This document shows positions 19,065 through 29,276 of a stretch of 60,136 bases of DNA, in pieces. Positions within the stretch are counted from its first letter, which is position 1; every line of letters begins with the position of its first letter. The stretch lies in assembly GCA_023386865.1 (NCBI GenBank), contig JAEWIV010000147.1, positions 1 through 60,136 on the forward strand. Direction: 5' to 3'. The notes beneath the pieces were generated by a model. That model was not told the origin of the DNA. It worked only from the letters and a program-made list of their open reading frames with translations, and ran no database searches. Origin of the DNA: Pseudomonadota bacterium. GTDB taxonomy: Bacteria > Pseudomonadota > Alphaproteobacteria > Reyranellales > Reyranellaceae. Made by a program: the position numbers and the translations under genes.

Positions 19065-20150
19065 TCACGGTACGAAAACCATGAAGACGAAGACCGCGAA
19101 CAGCACGAGATGCACGAAGCCGGGCAGGATGTTGGTGCGCCCGCCGCCGAAGGTCACGAGGCTGACCGCGAAGGTCAGCACCAGCAGGACGGTGTCGTGC
19201 GTGTCGACACCGAGCTCGAGGCGCTGGTTCAGCGCGATCGCCAGCAACGACACCGCGGGAATGGTGAGGCCGATCGTGGCGAGCGAGGAGCCGAGGGCGA
19301 GGTTGAGGCTCTTCTGCAGCTCGTTGCGCCGGGCGGCGCGCAACGCCGCCATCGTCTCGGGCAGCAGCACCAGCAGCGCCACCAGCAGGCCGACGGCCTC
19401 GGTCGGCGCACCGACGGCCACGACGGTCGCCTCGATCGAGCCGGCGACACCCTTGGCCAGCAGCACGACGGCCACCAGCCCGACCAGCAGCAGGACGACG
19501 CTCTCCCACAGCTGCCGTTGGCCGGGCGGTGCGTGATCGTCTGAAGCGCCGAGATCCGACAGGAAATAGTCGCGGTGGCGCACGGTCTGCACGTAGACGA
19601 ACACGACGTACAGGATGATCGTCACCAGGCTGACGAAGGCGAGCTGCGAGTTGGTGTAGAAGGGGCCCGGCACGCTGGTGGTCCAGGTCGGGAGGATGAG
19701 GGTCAGCGTCGCCAGCGGCATCAGCACGACCAGGTAGGCGCTGGCGCCGGGCAGCCGGAAGCCCTGCTCGCCGTAACGCAAGCCACCCAGGATCAGGCAG
19801 AGGCCGACCACGCCGTTGCATACGATCATGATCACCGAGAAGACGGTCTCGCGCGCCAGCGTCGGCGAGCCCTCGCCCGCCAGCATGATCGACAGGATGA
19901 GGGCGACCTCGATCACGGTCACGGCGACGGTCAGCACCAGCGTGCCGTAGGGCTCGCCGGTACGGTGGGCGATCACGTCGGCGTGCCAGACGCAGGCGAA
20001 CACCACGCCCATCAGCACCAGCACGCCGAGCACCGGCAGCGCCAACCCCAGGGTCGAGGCATGGTGGCCGAGCGAAGACAAGCCCACGGCCACGGCAAGA
20101 CCCGCGAGCGGCACGCCCCGCCACGCCAACACCCGGTTACGGCTTGCCAT
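19065..20150 (-). CDS. chaA: ChaA-type calcium/sodium:proton antiporter
   Basis: Inner-membrane cation/proton antiporter of the CaCA superfamily, 361 residues with about 10-11 predicted membrane segments. The two internally repeated alpha motifs are visible: GTLVLTVAVTVIEVALI (about residues 69-85) and VGLLVALLVLLPETMAAL followed by LNLALGSSLATIGLTIP (about 254-305). The acidic residues in these repeats bind cations in this family. A cytoplasmic His-rich loop (SDDHAPPGQR) separates the halves, as in ChaA. The gene stands alone on the minus strand, with short gaps on both sides. Family membership is clear; the ion (Ca2+, Na+ or K+ for H+) cannot be decided from sequence. Confidence 0.88.
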   Translation of the reverse strand: MASRNRVLAWRGVPLAGLAVAVGLSSLGHHASTLGLALPVLGVLVLMGVVFACVWHADVIAHRTGEPYGTLVLTVAVTVIEVALILSIMLAGEGSPTLARETVFSVIMIVCNGVVGLCLILGGLRYGEQGFRLPGASAYLVVLMPLATLTLILPTWTTSVPGPFYTNSQLAFVSLVTIILYVVFVYVQTVRHRDYFLSDLGASDDHAPPGQRQLWESVVLLLVGLVAVVLLAKGVAGSIEATVVAVGAPTEAVGLLVALLVLLPETMAALRAARRNELQKSLNLALGSSLATIGLTIPAVSLLAIALNQRLELGVDTHDTVLLVLTFAVSLVTFGGGRTNILPGFVHLVLFAVFVFMVFVP

Positions 20151-20258
20151 CCTGCTGCCCCGCTCTCACACAAGAACCCACGGACGAGACGATATACGCA
20201 CGCTTTGCCGGGAGGCGAGGCTGCGCCGGTGAGCGGGCGACCGGCAATCGTGCCGAAG

Positions 20259-21221
20259 TCAGTCCGCCGCCGTCGGGCGCGCCCGCGAGGCGGATCGCGC
20301 CTTCCACCACTCGGCGACCTCGCCGACGAGGCCCTTGCGGAAGGCCATGACGATGACAACGAAGATCACGCCCTGGATGACCAGGACGAACTCGCCGGTG
20401 GCGGCCAGGTAGTTCTGCATGGTGATGATGATGAACGCCCCGATGACCGGACCGATGATCGTACCGAGCCCGCCGACCAACGCCATCAACACGACCTCGC
20501 CCGACATGGCCGCGCTCACGTCGGTGAGCGTGGCGAACTGCAGCACCAGCGCCTTGGTGGCGCCGGCCAGGCCCGCCAGCGCCGCCGAGAGGACGAACGC
20601 CAGAAGCTTGTAGCGGTCGGCTTCGTAGCCCAGCGACAGGGCGCGCTGCTCGTTGTCGCGGATCGCCTTCAGGACCTGGCCGAACGGCGAATGGATGACG
20701 CGGTAGATGGCGCCATAGCCGAACAGGAAGATCGCCAGCACGACATAGTAGAGGACCCGGTCGTCCTTGGTCGGGATCAGGCCGCCCAGCAGGGGCTTGC
20801 GCACGATGCCCTGCAAGCCGTCCTCGCCGTGGGTGAACGGCGCCTGGATGCAGAAGAAATAGACCATCTGCGCGAAGGCGAGCGTGATCATCGCGAAGTA
20901 GATGCCCTGGCGGCGGATCGCGAGCGCGCCGGTGACCAGACCCAGCAATGCCGCACCGCCGACGCCCGCCAGGAGGCCGAGCTCCGGCGGCATGTCCCAT
21001 GCCTTCACGACATGGCCGTAGAAATAGCCGGCCATGCCGAAAAACATGGCGTGGCCGAAGCTCATGAGGCCGGCATAGCCCAGCAGGAGGTTGAAGGCGC
21101 AGGCGAACAGCGCAAAGCAAAGCGCCGTCATCAGGAACACCGGATAGGCGACCCAGGGAGCGATCAGCGCGACCACGCCGATGGCGGCGGCGACGACCAG
21201 GCGTTGATTCGGGGTCATCAT
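20259..21221 (-). CDS. livM: branched-chain amino acid-type ABC transporter permease LivM
   Basis: Inner-membrane permease, 320 residues with about 9 predicted membrane segments. The LivM hallmarks are LNLLLGYAGLMSFGHAMFFGMAGY near residue 45 and the cytoplasmic coupling loop GQVLKAIRDNEQRALSLGY near 170, followed by GGLGTIIGPVIGAF. The start is the MM pair at 21221: ATG overlaps the livH stop as ATGA (21218-21221). This is the last gene of livG-livF-livH-livM. It forms the heterodimeric channel with LivH. Confidence 0.95.
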   Translation of the reverse strand: MMTPNQRLVVAAAIGVVALIAPWVAYPVFLMTALCFALFACAFNLLLGYAGLMSFGHAMFFGMAGYFYGHVVKAWDMPPELGLLAGVGGAALLGLVTGALAIRRQGIYFAMITLAFAQMVYFFCIQAPFTHGEDGLQGIVRKPLLGGLIPTKDDRVLYYVVLAIFLFGYGAIYRVIHSPFGQVLKAIRDNEQRALSLGYEADRYKLLAFVLSAALAGLAGATKALVLQFATLTDVSAAMSGEVVLMALVGGLGTIIGPVIGAFIIITMQNYLAATGEFVLVIQGVIFVVIVMAFRKGLVGEVAEWWKARSASRARPTAAD

Positions 21222-22099
21222 TTGGTCTGCCCGAACAGGCCGGCCGGCTTGATCAGCAGCACCAGCGCCATGACCACGAAGATCACGGTATTGGAGGCCG
21301 GCGGGTAGAAGACCTTGGTCAGGCCTTCGATCAGGCCGAGGCCGAAGCCGGTGACGATCGAGCCCATGATCGAGCCCATGCCGCCGATCACGACCACGGC
21401 GAACACCACCAGCACAAGATTGGTGCCCATCAAGGCGGAGACCTGCTGGATGGGCGCGGCCAGCACGCCGGCCAGCGCCGCGAGGCCGACGCCCAGCCCG
21501 TAGGTGAGCGTGATCAGGCGCGGCACGTTGATGCCGAAGGCGCGGACCAGGGTCGGGTTCTCGGTCGCCGCGCGCAAGTAGGCGCCGAGCTTCGTGCGCT
21601 CGATGCCGTACCAGGTGGCGAGGCAGATCACGAGAGCCGCAAGCACGACGAAGCCGCGATAGGTCGGCAGGAACATGAAGCCGAGATTGTATCCACCGGG
21701 AATCGGGTTGGGATAAGGCGCGCCCGAGGAGCCCCATTTCCACTGGAACAGGCCCTCGATCACGAGAGCGAGGCCGAACGTCAGCAGGAAGCCGTACAGG
21801 TGATCGAGATGATAGATGCGCTTCAGCAGCACTCGTTCCAGCACGACGCCGAACAGGCCGACGATGATCGGCGCCAGCACCAGCGACGCCCAGAACGGCA
21901 CATCGAGGATGCCGAGCATCAGCCAGGCGGCGAACGCCCCCATCATGTACTGCGCGCCGTGCGTGAAGTTGATCACGTTCAGCATGCCGAAGATCACGGC
22001 GAGGCCCAGGCTCAGCATGGCGTAGAAGGCGCCGTTGATCAGGCCGAGCAGGAGCTGGCCGAACAGCGCTTGGGGCGGAATCCCGATGAGCTCGAACAT
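21218..22099 (-). CDS. livH: branched-chain amino acid-type ABC transporter permease LivH
   Basis: Inner-membrane permease, 293 residues. It begins with the typical LivH segment LLLGLINGAFYAMLSLGLAVIFGMLNVINFTHGAQYMMGA. The coupling region GIERTKLGAYLRAATENPTLVRAFGINV contacts the ATPases. It starts 4 bp downstream of livF and overlaps livM. Some LivH-like systems carry urea or short-chain amides; the WKWGSSGAPYPNPIPGGY loop does not decide the substrate. Confidence 0.95.
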   Translation of the reverse strand: MFELIGIPPQALFGQLLLGLINGAFYAMLSLGLAVIFGMLNVINFTHGAQYMMGAFAAWLMLGILDVPFWASLVLAPIIVGLFGVVLERVLLKRIYHLDHLYGFLLTFGLALVIEGLFQWKWGSSGAPYPNPIPGGYNLGFMFLPTYRGFVVLAALVICLATWYGIERTKLGAYLRAATENPTLVRAFGINVPRLITLTYGLGVGLAALAGVLAAPIQQVSALMGTNLVLVVFAVVVIGGMGSIMGSIVTGFGLGLIEGLTKVFYPPASNTVIFVVMALVLLIKPAGLFGQTK

Positions 22100-22103
22100 G
22101 GCG

Positions 22104-22800
<697 letters not shown>

Positions 22801-22808
<8 letters not shown>

Positions 22809-23559
22809 GGCCGGTTCCAACATACGCCTCGACGACGGCGGGGTCCTTGGACACCGTGGAGTACGGCCCTTCCGCCAGCACCTCGCCGCGCGCCAGCACG
22901 GTGATGGTGTCGGAGAGATCCGCGACCACGGACATGTTGTGCTCGACCATCAGCACGGTGCGATCGCGGGCGACGGTGCGGATGAGCGCGGCGATGCGCT
23001 TGATGTCCTCCTGGCCGAGGCCGGCCATCGGCTCATCGAGCAGCATCATTTCCGGATCGAGGGCCAGGGTGGTGGCGATCTCGAGAGCGCGCTTGCGGCC
23101 GTAGGGCAGTTCGACCGCCGGCAGGTCGGCAAAGGCTTCGAGGCCGACGGCCGTCACCAGTTCCATGGCGCGGCCATCGAGCCGGCCGAGCACCCGCTCG
23201 CTCCGCCAGAAGAAAAAGGAGTTGGCGAGCTTGCGCTGCAGAGCGACACGAACGTTCTCGCGTACCGAAAGGTGCGGGAACACCGCCGAGATCTGGAAGG
23301 AGCGCGCCAGCCCCATGCGCGCGATAGCCGCAGGGGAGCTGCCGGTGATGTTGCGTCCCTTGAAGTGAATCTGGCCCGCCGTCGGCGTCAGAAAGTGCGT
23401 AAGCAGGTTGAAGCACGTCGTCTTGCCAGCACCGTTCGGCCCGATCAGGGCGTGAATGGTGTGGCGTCGTACGCTGAGATTGACGTTTTTGACCGCGACG
23501 AAGCCCTTGAACTCCTTCGTCAGCCCTTCCGCCTTGAGAATTACTTCTTCTTCGGCCAT
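22801..23559 (-). CDS. livG: branched-chain amino acid-type ABC transporter ATPase LivG
   Basis: Cytoplasmic ATPase subunit, 252 residues and first gene of the transporter operon. Walker A is GPNGAGKTT (40-48). The signature has the LivG variant LPYGRKRALEIATTLAL in place of LSGGQ. Walker B is MMLLDEPMAGL and the switch His lies in VEHNMSVVADL. The LivG-specific insert and MGLARSFQISAVFPHLSVREN are present. It is transcribed divergently from the two solute-binding protein genes to the right. Confidence 0.95.
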
Positions 23560-23688
23560 CCCGCCTCCCCGCGGTCTGGCGAATTAATCGAAGCTTGGCG
23601 CCGCTGTCCAGCACTGGCGCAGCGCTGGCGCCGCCGCTAGATACTTCGGCGTGTCGCGGGGAGTGGAGCAGCTTGGGAGGATTAGCGT
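23560..23688. promoter_or_regulatory. divergent promoter region between livG operon and solute-binding protein genes
   Basis: This 129-bp gap separates livG (minus) from the first solute-binding protein gene (plus) and must hold both promoters. It contains GC-rich repeats of the type CTGGCGC (about 23613-23633) that could fold or bind a regulator, and ends with GGGAGGATTAGCGT directly before the ATG at 23689. No clear -35/-10 pair could be assigned. Confidence 0.4.
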
Positions 23689-24924
23689 ATGAAAGTTGGT
23701 AAATCGCTTCGTTACGTGGGTGCGGCCGTTGCCGTCGCCGGTTTGACCGCCTTGGGAATGGCAGCGATCGCGCAGGCCCAGGCGCCGGCACCGCTCAAGA
23801 TCGGTGTCATGGAAGGATTCTCGGGCGTCTACGGCGACCTCACCGCCGGTGAAGTCGAAGCCATGCAGATGGCGATCGAGGACGCCACCAAGGACACCGG
23901 GGGCAAGATCCTCGGCCGCACGGTCGAGATCCTGTCGGCCGACCACCAGACCAAGCCCGACGTCGGCGCCCAGATCGCGCGCCGCTGGTACGACGTCGAC
24001 GGCGTCAAGATGATCACCGGTCTCGGCACCTCCTCGGTGGCGCTGGCCGTGCGCAAGATCGCCCAGGAGAAGGGCCTGATCGACATCAACACCGGCGCCG
24101 CCTCGGCCGACCTCACCGGCCCGGCCTGCTCGGAGACCGGCGCGCACTGGGTGTACGACACCTATGCGCTGGCCCACGTGACGGGCCAGGCCATGGTGAA
24201 GGCGGGCGGCGACTCCTGGTACTTCCTCACCGCCGACTATGCCTTCGGCCATGCGCTCGAGCGCGATGTCACCGAGGTCGTGAAGGCATCGGGCGGCAAG
24301 GTGCTGGGCAGCGTCAGGCATCCGCTCAGCACGCAGGACTTCTCGTCCTTCCTGCTGCAGGCCCAGGCCTCGAAGGCCAAGGTGATCGGCCTCGCCAACG
24401 CCGGCCAGGACACCATCAATTCGATCAAGCAGGCGGGCGAGTTCGGCATCGTCAAGGGCGGCCAGAAGCTTGCGGGCCTGCTGGTCTTCGCGACCGACGT
24501 GCAGTCGCTCACCCTGCCGGTGGCGCAGGGCCTGGTGCTCACCGAGGCGTTCTACTGGGACCTGAACGACGAGACGCGCGCCTGGACCAAGCGCTTCCGC
24601 GCCAAGAAGGACAAGCTGCCCAGCATGCTGACGGTGGGCGTCTACAGCTCGACCCTGCACTACCTGAAGGCGGTGCAGGCGGCCGGCACCGACGACGCCA
24701 AGGCGGTGATGGCCAAGATGCGCGAGATCCCGGTCAACGATGTCATGACCAAGAACGGCAAGCTGCGCGAGGACGGCCGCCTGGTGCGCGACATGTACCT
24801 GTTCGAGGTGAAATCGCCGGCCGAATCCAAGAGCAAGGACGACATCTACAAGCTGGTCGCCACGGTGCCGGGCGACCAGGCCTACCGTCCGCTCAAGGAC
24901 GGCAAGTGCCCGTTCGTGAAGTAG
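23689..24924 (+). CDS. periplasmic substrate-binding protein of Liv-type ABC transporter (copy 1)
   Basis: Periplasmic type I binding protein, 411 residues, delivering substrate to LivHMGF. It has a signal peptide (AAVAVAGLTALGMAAIAQAQA, cut near residue 32) and the mature start APLKIGVMEGFSGVYGDL. The family core follows: SADHQTKPDVGAQIARRWYD, GTSSVALAVRKIAQEKG and YFLTADYAFGHALERDV. GGGAGG lies eight bases upstream of the ATG. Neighbouring context (divergent livG operon) makes it the cognate receptor. It has a near-duplicate immediately downstream. Ligand unknown; proteins of this group in alphaproteobacteria are often linked to aromatic or organic acids rather than leucine. Confidence 0.93.
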   Translation: MKVGKSLRYVGAAVAVAGLTALGMAAIAQAQAPAPLKIGVMEGFSGVYGDLTAGEVEAMQMAIEDATKDTGGKILGRTVEILSADHQTKPDVGAQIARRWYDVDGVKMITGLGTSSVALAVRKIAQEKGLIDINTGAASADLTGPACSETGAHWVYDTYALAHVTGQAMVKAGGDSWYFLTADYAFGHALERDVTEVVKASGGKVLGSVRHPLSTQDFSSFLLQAQASKAKVIGLANAGQDTINSIKQAGEFGIVKGGQKLAGLLVFATDVQSLTLPVAQGLVLTEAFYWDLNDETRAWTKRFRAKKDKLPSMLTVGVYSSTLHYLKAVQAAGTDDAKAVMAKMREIPVNDVMTKNGKLREDGRLVRDMYLFEVKSPAESKSKDDIYKLVATVPGDQAYRPLKDGKCPFVK

Positions 24925-24950
24925 TCGCATTCGAAGGTTCGACCAACGGG

Positions 24951-24978
24951 AAGGGCGCCTGCGGGCGCCCTTTTCTTT
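24951..24978 (+). terminator. intrinsic terminator after binding protein copy 1
   Basis: Perfect 9-bp GC-rich stem AAGGGCGCC / GGCGCCCTT with loop TGCG (24951-24972), followed by TTCTTT. It lies 26 bases past the TAG stop. It separates the two binding protein genes, so copy 2 may need its own promoter or depend on readthrough. Confidence 0.88.
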
Positions 24979-25035
24979 GGCCACGACTCGGCTAGATTTG
25001 CACGACGGGGGCACAAAATGCGGGAGGCTAATCGT

Positions 25036-26259
25036 ATGGCATCTTTCAATTCGATCTATCGGGCCGGCGCGGCCGCGTCCGTCGTCGGCCTGGCCGTCGC
25101 GGGGCTCGTGGCCATCGCGCAGGCACAGGCGCCGGCGCCGCTCAAAATCGGCATCACCGAAGGCTTTTCCGGCGTCTACGCCGACCTCAACCTCGGCGAG
25201 GTCGAGGCGGCGCAAATGGCGATCGACGATTTCGGCGGCAAGGTGCTCGGCCGTCCGATCGAGCTGCTGTCGGCCGACCATCAGACCAAGCCCGACGTCG
25301 GCGCCCAGATCGCCCGTCGCTGGTACGACGTCGACGGCGTCAGCATGATCACCGGCATCGGCACTTCGTCGGTGGCGCTGGCCGTGCGCAAGATTGCCCA
25401 GGAAAAGGGCAAGATCGACATCAACACCGGAGCGGCGTCGGCCGACCTGACCGGCCCGGCCTGCTCGGAGACCGGTGCGCACTGGGTCTACGATACGTAC
25501 GCCCTCGCCAAGGTGACGGGCGGCGCCATCGTCAAGGGCGGCGGCGACTCCTGGTACTTCCTCACCGCCGACTATGCCTTCGGCCATGCGCTCGAGCGCG
25601 ACGTGACGGCCGTGGTGCAGGCTGCCGGCGGCAAGGTGCTGGGCGGTGTCAAGCATCCGCTCAGCACGCAGGACTTCTCGTCGTTCCTGCTGCAGGCCCA
25701 GGCCTCGAAGGCCAAGATCATCGGGCTGGCCAATGCCGGCCAGGACACCATCAACTCGATCAAGCAGGCCGGCGAGTTCGGCATCGTCAAGGGTGGCCAG
25801 CGTCTGGCCGGCCTCCTGGTCTTCTCGACCGACGTGAATTCGCTGACCCTGCCGGTGGCCCAGGGCCTGGTGCTCACCGAGGCGTTCTACTGGGACATGA
25901 ACGACGAGACCCGCGCCTGGACCAAGCGATTCCGCGCCAAGCGCGACAAGATCCCGAGCATGCTGACGGCGGGCGCCTACAGCTCGGTCACGCACTACCT
26001 GAAGGCGGTGCAGGCGGCCGGCACCGACGACGCCAAGGCGGTGATGGCCAAGATGCGCGAGATCCCGGTCAACGACGTCATGACCAAGAACGGCAAGCTG
26101 CGCGAGGACGGCCGCCTGGTCCGCGACATGTACCTCTTCCAGGTGAAGTCGCCGCAGGAGTCCAAGAGCAAGGACGACATCTACAAGCTCCTGGCGACCG
26201 TGCCGGGCGACGAGGCCTACCGGCCGCTCAAGGACGGGAAGTGCCCGTATATAAAGTGA
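25036..26259 (+). CDS. periplasmic substrate-binding protein of Liv-type ABC transporter (copy 2)
   Basis: Near-duplicate of the preceding gene, 407 residues. Long stretches are identical between the copies, for example SADHQTKPDVGAQIARRWYD, YFLTADYAFGHALERDV and EIPVNDVMTKNGKLREDGRL. Differences concentrate in the signal peptide (AAASVVGLAVAGLVAIAQAQA) and near residues 40-65, where copy 1 has an insertion (IEDATKDTGGKILGR versus IDDFGGKVLGR). The start at 25036 is supported by GGGAGGCTAATCGT, matching the leader before copy 1; an ATG at 25018 is less likely. It may bind a related ligand or be expressed under different conditions. It shares the single LivHMGF transporter next door. Confidence 0.92.
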   Translation: MASFNSIYRAGAAASVVGLAVAGLVAIAQAQAPAPLKIGITEGFSGVYADLNLGEVEAAQMAIDDFGGKVLGRPIELLSADHQTKPDVGAQIARRWYDVDGVSMITGIGTSSVALAVRKIAQEKGKIDINTGAASADLTGPACSETGAHWVYDTYALAKVTGGAIVKGGGDSWYFLTADYAFGHALERDVTAVVQAAGGKVLGGVKHPLSTQDFSSFLLQAQASKAKIIGLANAGQDTINSIKQAGEFGIVKGGQRLAGLLVFSTDVNSLTLPVAQGLVLTEAFYWDMNDETRAWTKRFRAKRDKIPSMLTAGAYSSVTHYLKAVQAAGTDDAKAVMAKMREIPVNDVMTKNGKLREDGRLVRDMYLFQVKSPQESKSKDDIYKLLATVPGDEAYRPLKDGKCPYIK

Positions 26260-26286
26260 TCGACTTGATCATCTGACGAACGAGAG

Positions 26287-26310
26287 AGGGCGCCTTCGGC
26301 GCCCTTTTTC
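26287..26310 (+). terminator. intrinsic terminator after binding protein copy 2
   Basis: AGGGCGCC TTC GGCGCCCT stem-loop (26287-26305) followed directly by TTTTTC. It closes the binding protein unit 28 bases past the TGA. The stem resembles the terminator after copy 1, consistent with duplication of the gene together with its terminator. Confidence 0.88.
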
Positions 26311-26409
26311 TAGTCTGAGCGTGTCTGCCGAGCACAGTCTCGGCAATAATCCGATCCACTTGGTTTCTAAAGGGGAAATCCAGCGGGACGCTTTTGCAGG
26401 AACTCGTCC

Positions 26410-27659
26410 ATGTTCAATGTCCGGCCTGATGCACTATCGCCATGGCTCCATGTCGAGCCGCCGCCGGCGAATGATCCGCCCGGCTTTCGGGTGGCACCCG
26501 ATGGCGCAATGCCCGACTCGCAGAGCGGCCTCGCTTTCACACCCTTCCGAACGATCCCCGCGTCAATGCCGCCGCACTTGGTACCACCGATTTCGAGGAT
26601 GCAATTCGCCGTGCCGCCGGTGGCCTCTACCCTGAAACTTACCTGACCTACGATCCAGTAGGCTTCGCCGCACTTCCGCGCGATTCCATTCGAGAGGCAC
26701 TCGATCAGATCACGAGGATCGACGGAGGTTTCGGCGCCAAGCCGCCAGGTTCGCTTGGTCAGCGGAGACCGGGCACCACGCCCGTTAATGGCCGACCGTT
26801 CTCGCCGAACGTCTCTGGCTACTCGCCTTCACAGGCACCAGAGCCATCCTCGCTGACCAACGCCGCGCGTCAAGTCGAGAGCGATGCGCCGACAGCCGCC
26901 AGACTGTCTGTCCCGATCGGTGATCTCGGTCCGCTCCTTCCGCCTAAGGCGACTGAAAGCTTGCGAGAGCCCGTCGACCAGGGAACTTCCCGATCTTGGC
27001 TGCGCGTCAAATCGCAGACACCATCCTCTGACGCGTCAGCGTCGCTCCTCACCGGCAGGCCTGCCGAGGTGCCACGACTGGGATCTGATCAGGTTGCCGA
27101 TGCAGGCATTGTTCCCGTCGCCAATGCCGAAGAGGAAGAGACAGGCAATGAAGTACTGATCGCACAACAAGACGACAAGCCGCCAGCGCCTGCTCGCAAG
27201 AAGATCACCGGTCCAGAGGCTGCACTTGACCACTATATGAGCGGTTCAGGCGAAACCGTCGAATATCCGTTCGACCAGATCGTCACGGAAAATGTAAAGC
27301 CTTCTGACTTCCCGGCGATACGGGACATCCTGCGTCGGGGGCAGCCGGGCAGTTACAAAGTGCAAGGCAGAATGCCTTTCTCCAGTCCCAACTACAAAGC
27401 TCGATACTCCGTCGGCAATATCACGCTCAACGTCAATGGCACGCTCGTGCTCGATGAGGAGGGGAACTACTCTTTCAAGGGAGAAATGGGTGCCGAGCCG
27501 GATAGATATCGCTTTTACTCGAGCGATCATCGAGACACTACTGCTGAGATCGCCACAAAAATTGGGAGGCTGTTGCCCGGCCGCGAGTTCACCGTCATCA
27601 TCTCCGGCCAGAAGCCAGTTTCCACTACAGGAAGATACCTCCCTTCCGCGACATACTGA
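26410..27659 (+). pseudogene. frameshifted gene with C-terminal colicin M-like (lipid II hydrolase-type) domain
   Basis: Begins with ATG at 26410 (AGGAAC upstream) in one frame: MFNVRPDALSPWLHV, then PGFRVAPDGAMPDSQSG. Coding character then moves to the next frame at about 26540-26550 (LPNDPRVNAAALGTTDFEDA) and stays open to the TGA ending at 27659. The second frame has no ATG, GTG or TTG before 26961, so an intact protein of about 416 residues needs a 1-nt repair. The last 125 residues match colicin M: ALDHYMSGSGETVEYP, YSVGNITLNVNGTLVLDEEG, YSFKG, DRYRFYSSDHR, then LLPGREFTVIISG. Colicin M has DDKYDFNASTHR at the active site. Here Asp226, Tyr228, His235 and Arg236 are kept, but the catalytic Asp229 is Arg and Asp225 is Pro. 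There is no signal peptide. It looks more AT-rich than its neighbours, suggesting transfer. Confidence 0.6.
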
Positions 27660-27682
27660 CGATGACGACTACGGCTGTATCC

Positions 27683-29013
27683 TCAGTAGGAATTTTCCAG
27701 GGTTATCGCGGCTTGGGTGGCGATATACGAAGCATCTGGCCCATCCTTCTTCGCCTTCAGATGTTCCAGGGCCGCCTTGCCATATCGAACGCCCCAACTG
27801 GCAAGCATTGTATAGTCGAACTGGTCGGCAGCTACCTTCCCCGTCTCCAACCGACTGACTTGATCGGCCACTGACAGACGCGCCGGGTCCGCAATAGGAC
27901 TCGACAGCGCGATAAGAAGTCCAACTGCCACGAAAGCCGCCACAGCGTTGACCGACGCAAGCCCACGCAATGTTCCACCCGAGCGAATCGCCACCAGGCT
28001 ATAGCCAGCAGCATGGCATACGACGACGATCAGGCAGGCAAGAGCCGCGAGCCGCGGCGGCGTCCAGCCGTGCTGCTCGACCCTCAACCCTAGTCCGACG
28101 CCGGTTAGAACGACGAGAGGCACAAGAATGAAAACCGCGAGCAGCCTCGCATAGACGAGGGTTCGGGCCCAACCAGTGTCAGGCTCACCGTCCTGATAAT
28201 GGCAGCGGATCAATAGGATCAGCACGATCGCGGCCGAGAGCAGGCTCGACGTCGCATGCTTCGTGTTCCACAGAGGCTCAAGGCCGGTGAAGGGCAGCGC
28301 AGCCAAAAATGCCAGCCCAATGGCTACCGTGGGCAACAGAAGCCAGGACAGCGACGTGAGCAGCAGCTTGACGACGTTGCGCACCATCCCGGTCCGATCA
28401 TCCGTCAGATGAAAGGCGGTGCTGGCTGCGATAGTGGTAATAGGAATCCAGAACCAGCCCCTTTTGATGAGGATGCCCACCGTCTCGATTCCGATCAGGT
28501 CGAACAGGCCGGCGCTCGCCCAGAGGATTGCCCAGAGCAGACCGACAAACAGGCCGGCGAAGGTCACCGATGCTACGAGCCTCAGAGAAACGTCGAAGTA
28601 CGCCGCGGGACCTGCGATCAGCCTCCGATCGGCATCGGCCGCGGCGACGAGCGCATGCGTAACAAACAAAATGCCGATCAGCGTAGGATAGAAATCGAAC
28701 CACGTGCTGTAGTAGTAGCGCGATTCGACCGCGTGACGGTAGATCCAGTACCAACGAGGCCGACACAGAGGATGGCAGCGGCGGCAAGCCACAGAGTAAG
28801 CGTCCTCGGTCGAACATGGCCTACGCCAGCAAGAGCGAGGAAAGGCACGAAAATGGCTGCCATGAGAAGCGGCTCGAACACTGCCTTGTCGGTCGCCGGC
28901 CAGTGCGCTGATCGAGCGGCCCAATGCAGAAGCAAGAGAGCACCGCCTTGTACTAACCCGATGGACAGCCGAATTGCAGCGATCCGGTGAAGCGGCTCCC
29001 CTCGATCTGTCAT
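27683..29013 (-). pseudogene. DUF4153-like integral membrane protein, frameshifted
   Basis: Polytopic inner-membrane protein of DUF4153 type, unknown function. The N-terminus is in one frame from the ATG at 29013 (MTDRGEPLHRIAAIRLSIGL, then LTLWLAAAAILCVGLV). Coding continues in another frame from about 28752 (WYWIYRHAVESRYYYSTWFD) to the stop at 27683. The junction reads GTTGGTACTGG on the minus strand; one missing base there would restore GTN-TGG-TAC-TGG. The repaired product would be about 443 residues with roughly ten membrane segments and a soluble C-terminal tail (YGKAALEHLKAKKDGPDA) typical of the family. Either a real single-base deletion or a sequence error. It converges with the colicin M-like gene. 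Confidence 0.6.
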
Positions 29014-29276
29014 AGCGGTGCGTTGCTCACCTTCAGTTCCGGAGAACTTGCCAAGCTGCGTCTCGGCGGAAGTCTTCGTCGATTAGGAGACGAAACCCGG
29101 AGGCTAGCCGTTACAGCAACGCTCCAGGCATGTTTGCCGGCGATTGGCTGGCGTTCAATAGGATAATGGCAGAGAACCGATGGGGCGCCTCGATACAACC
29201 GACAGTTCGTTGCCGACCTGGAGTAGCGTCTACATTGTCGGCCTGAGGCAATCCGAAATCGGAATAACCAACCCGC

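Noticed and set aside
27683..29013. DUF4153-like gene as immunity gene for the colicin M-like protein
   Set aside because: Known colicin M immunity proteins are small periplasmic proteins; this is a large membrane protein, convergently oriented and frameshifted.
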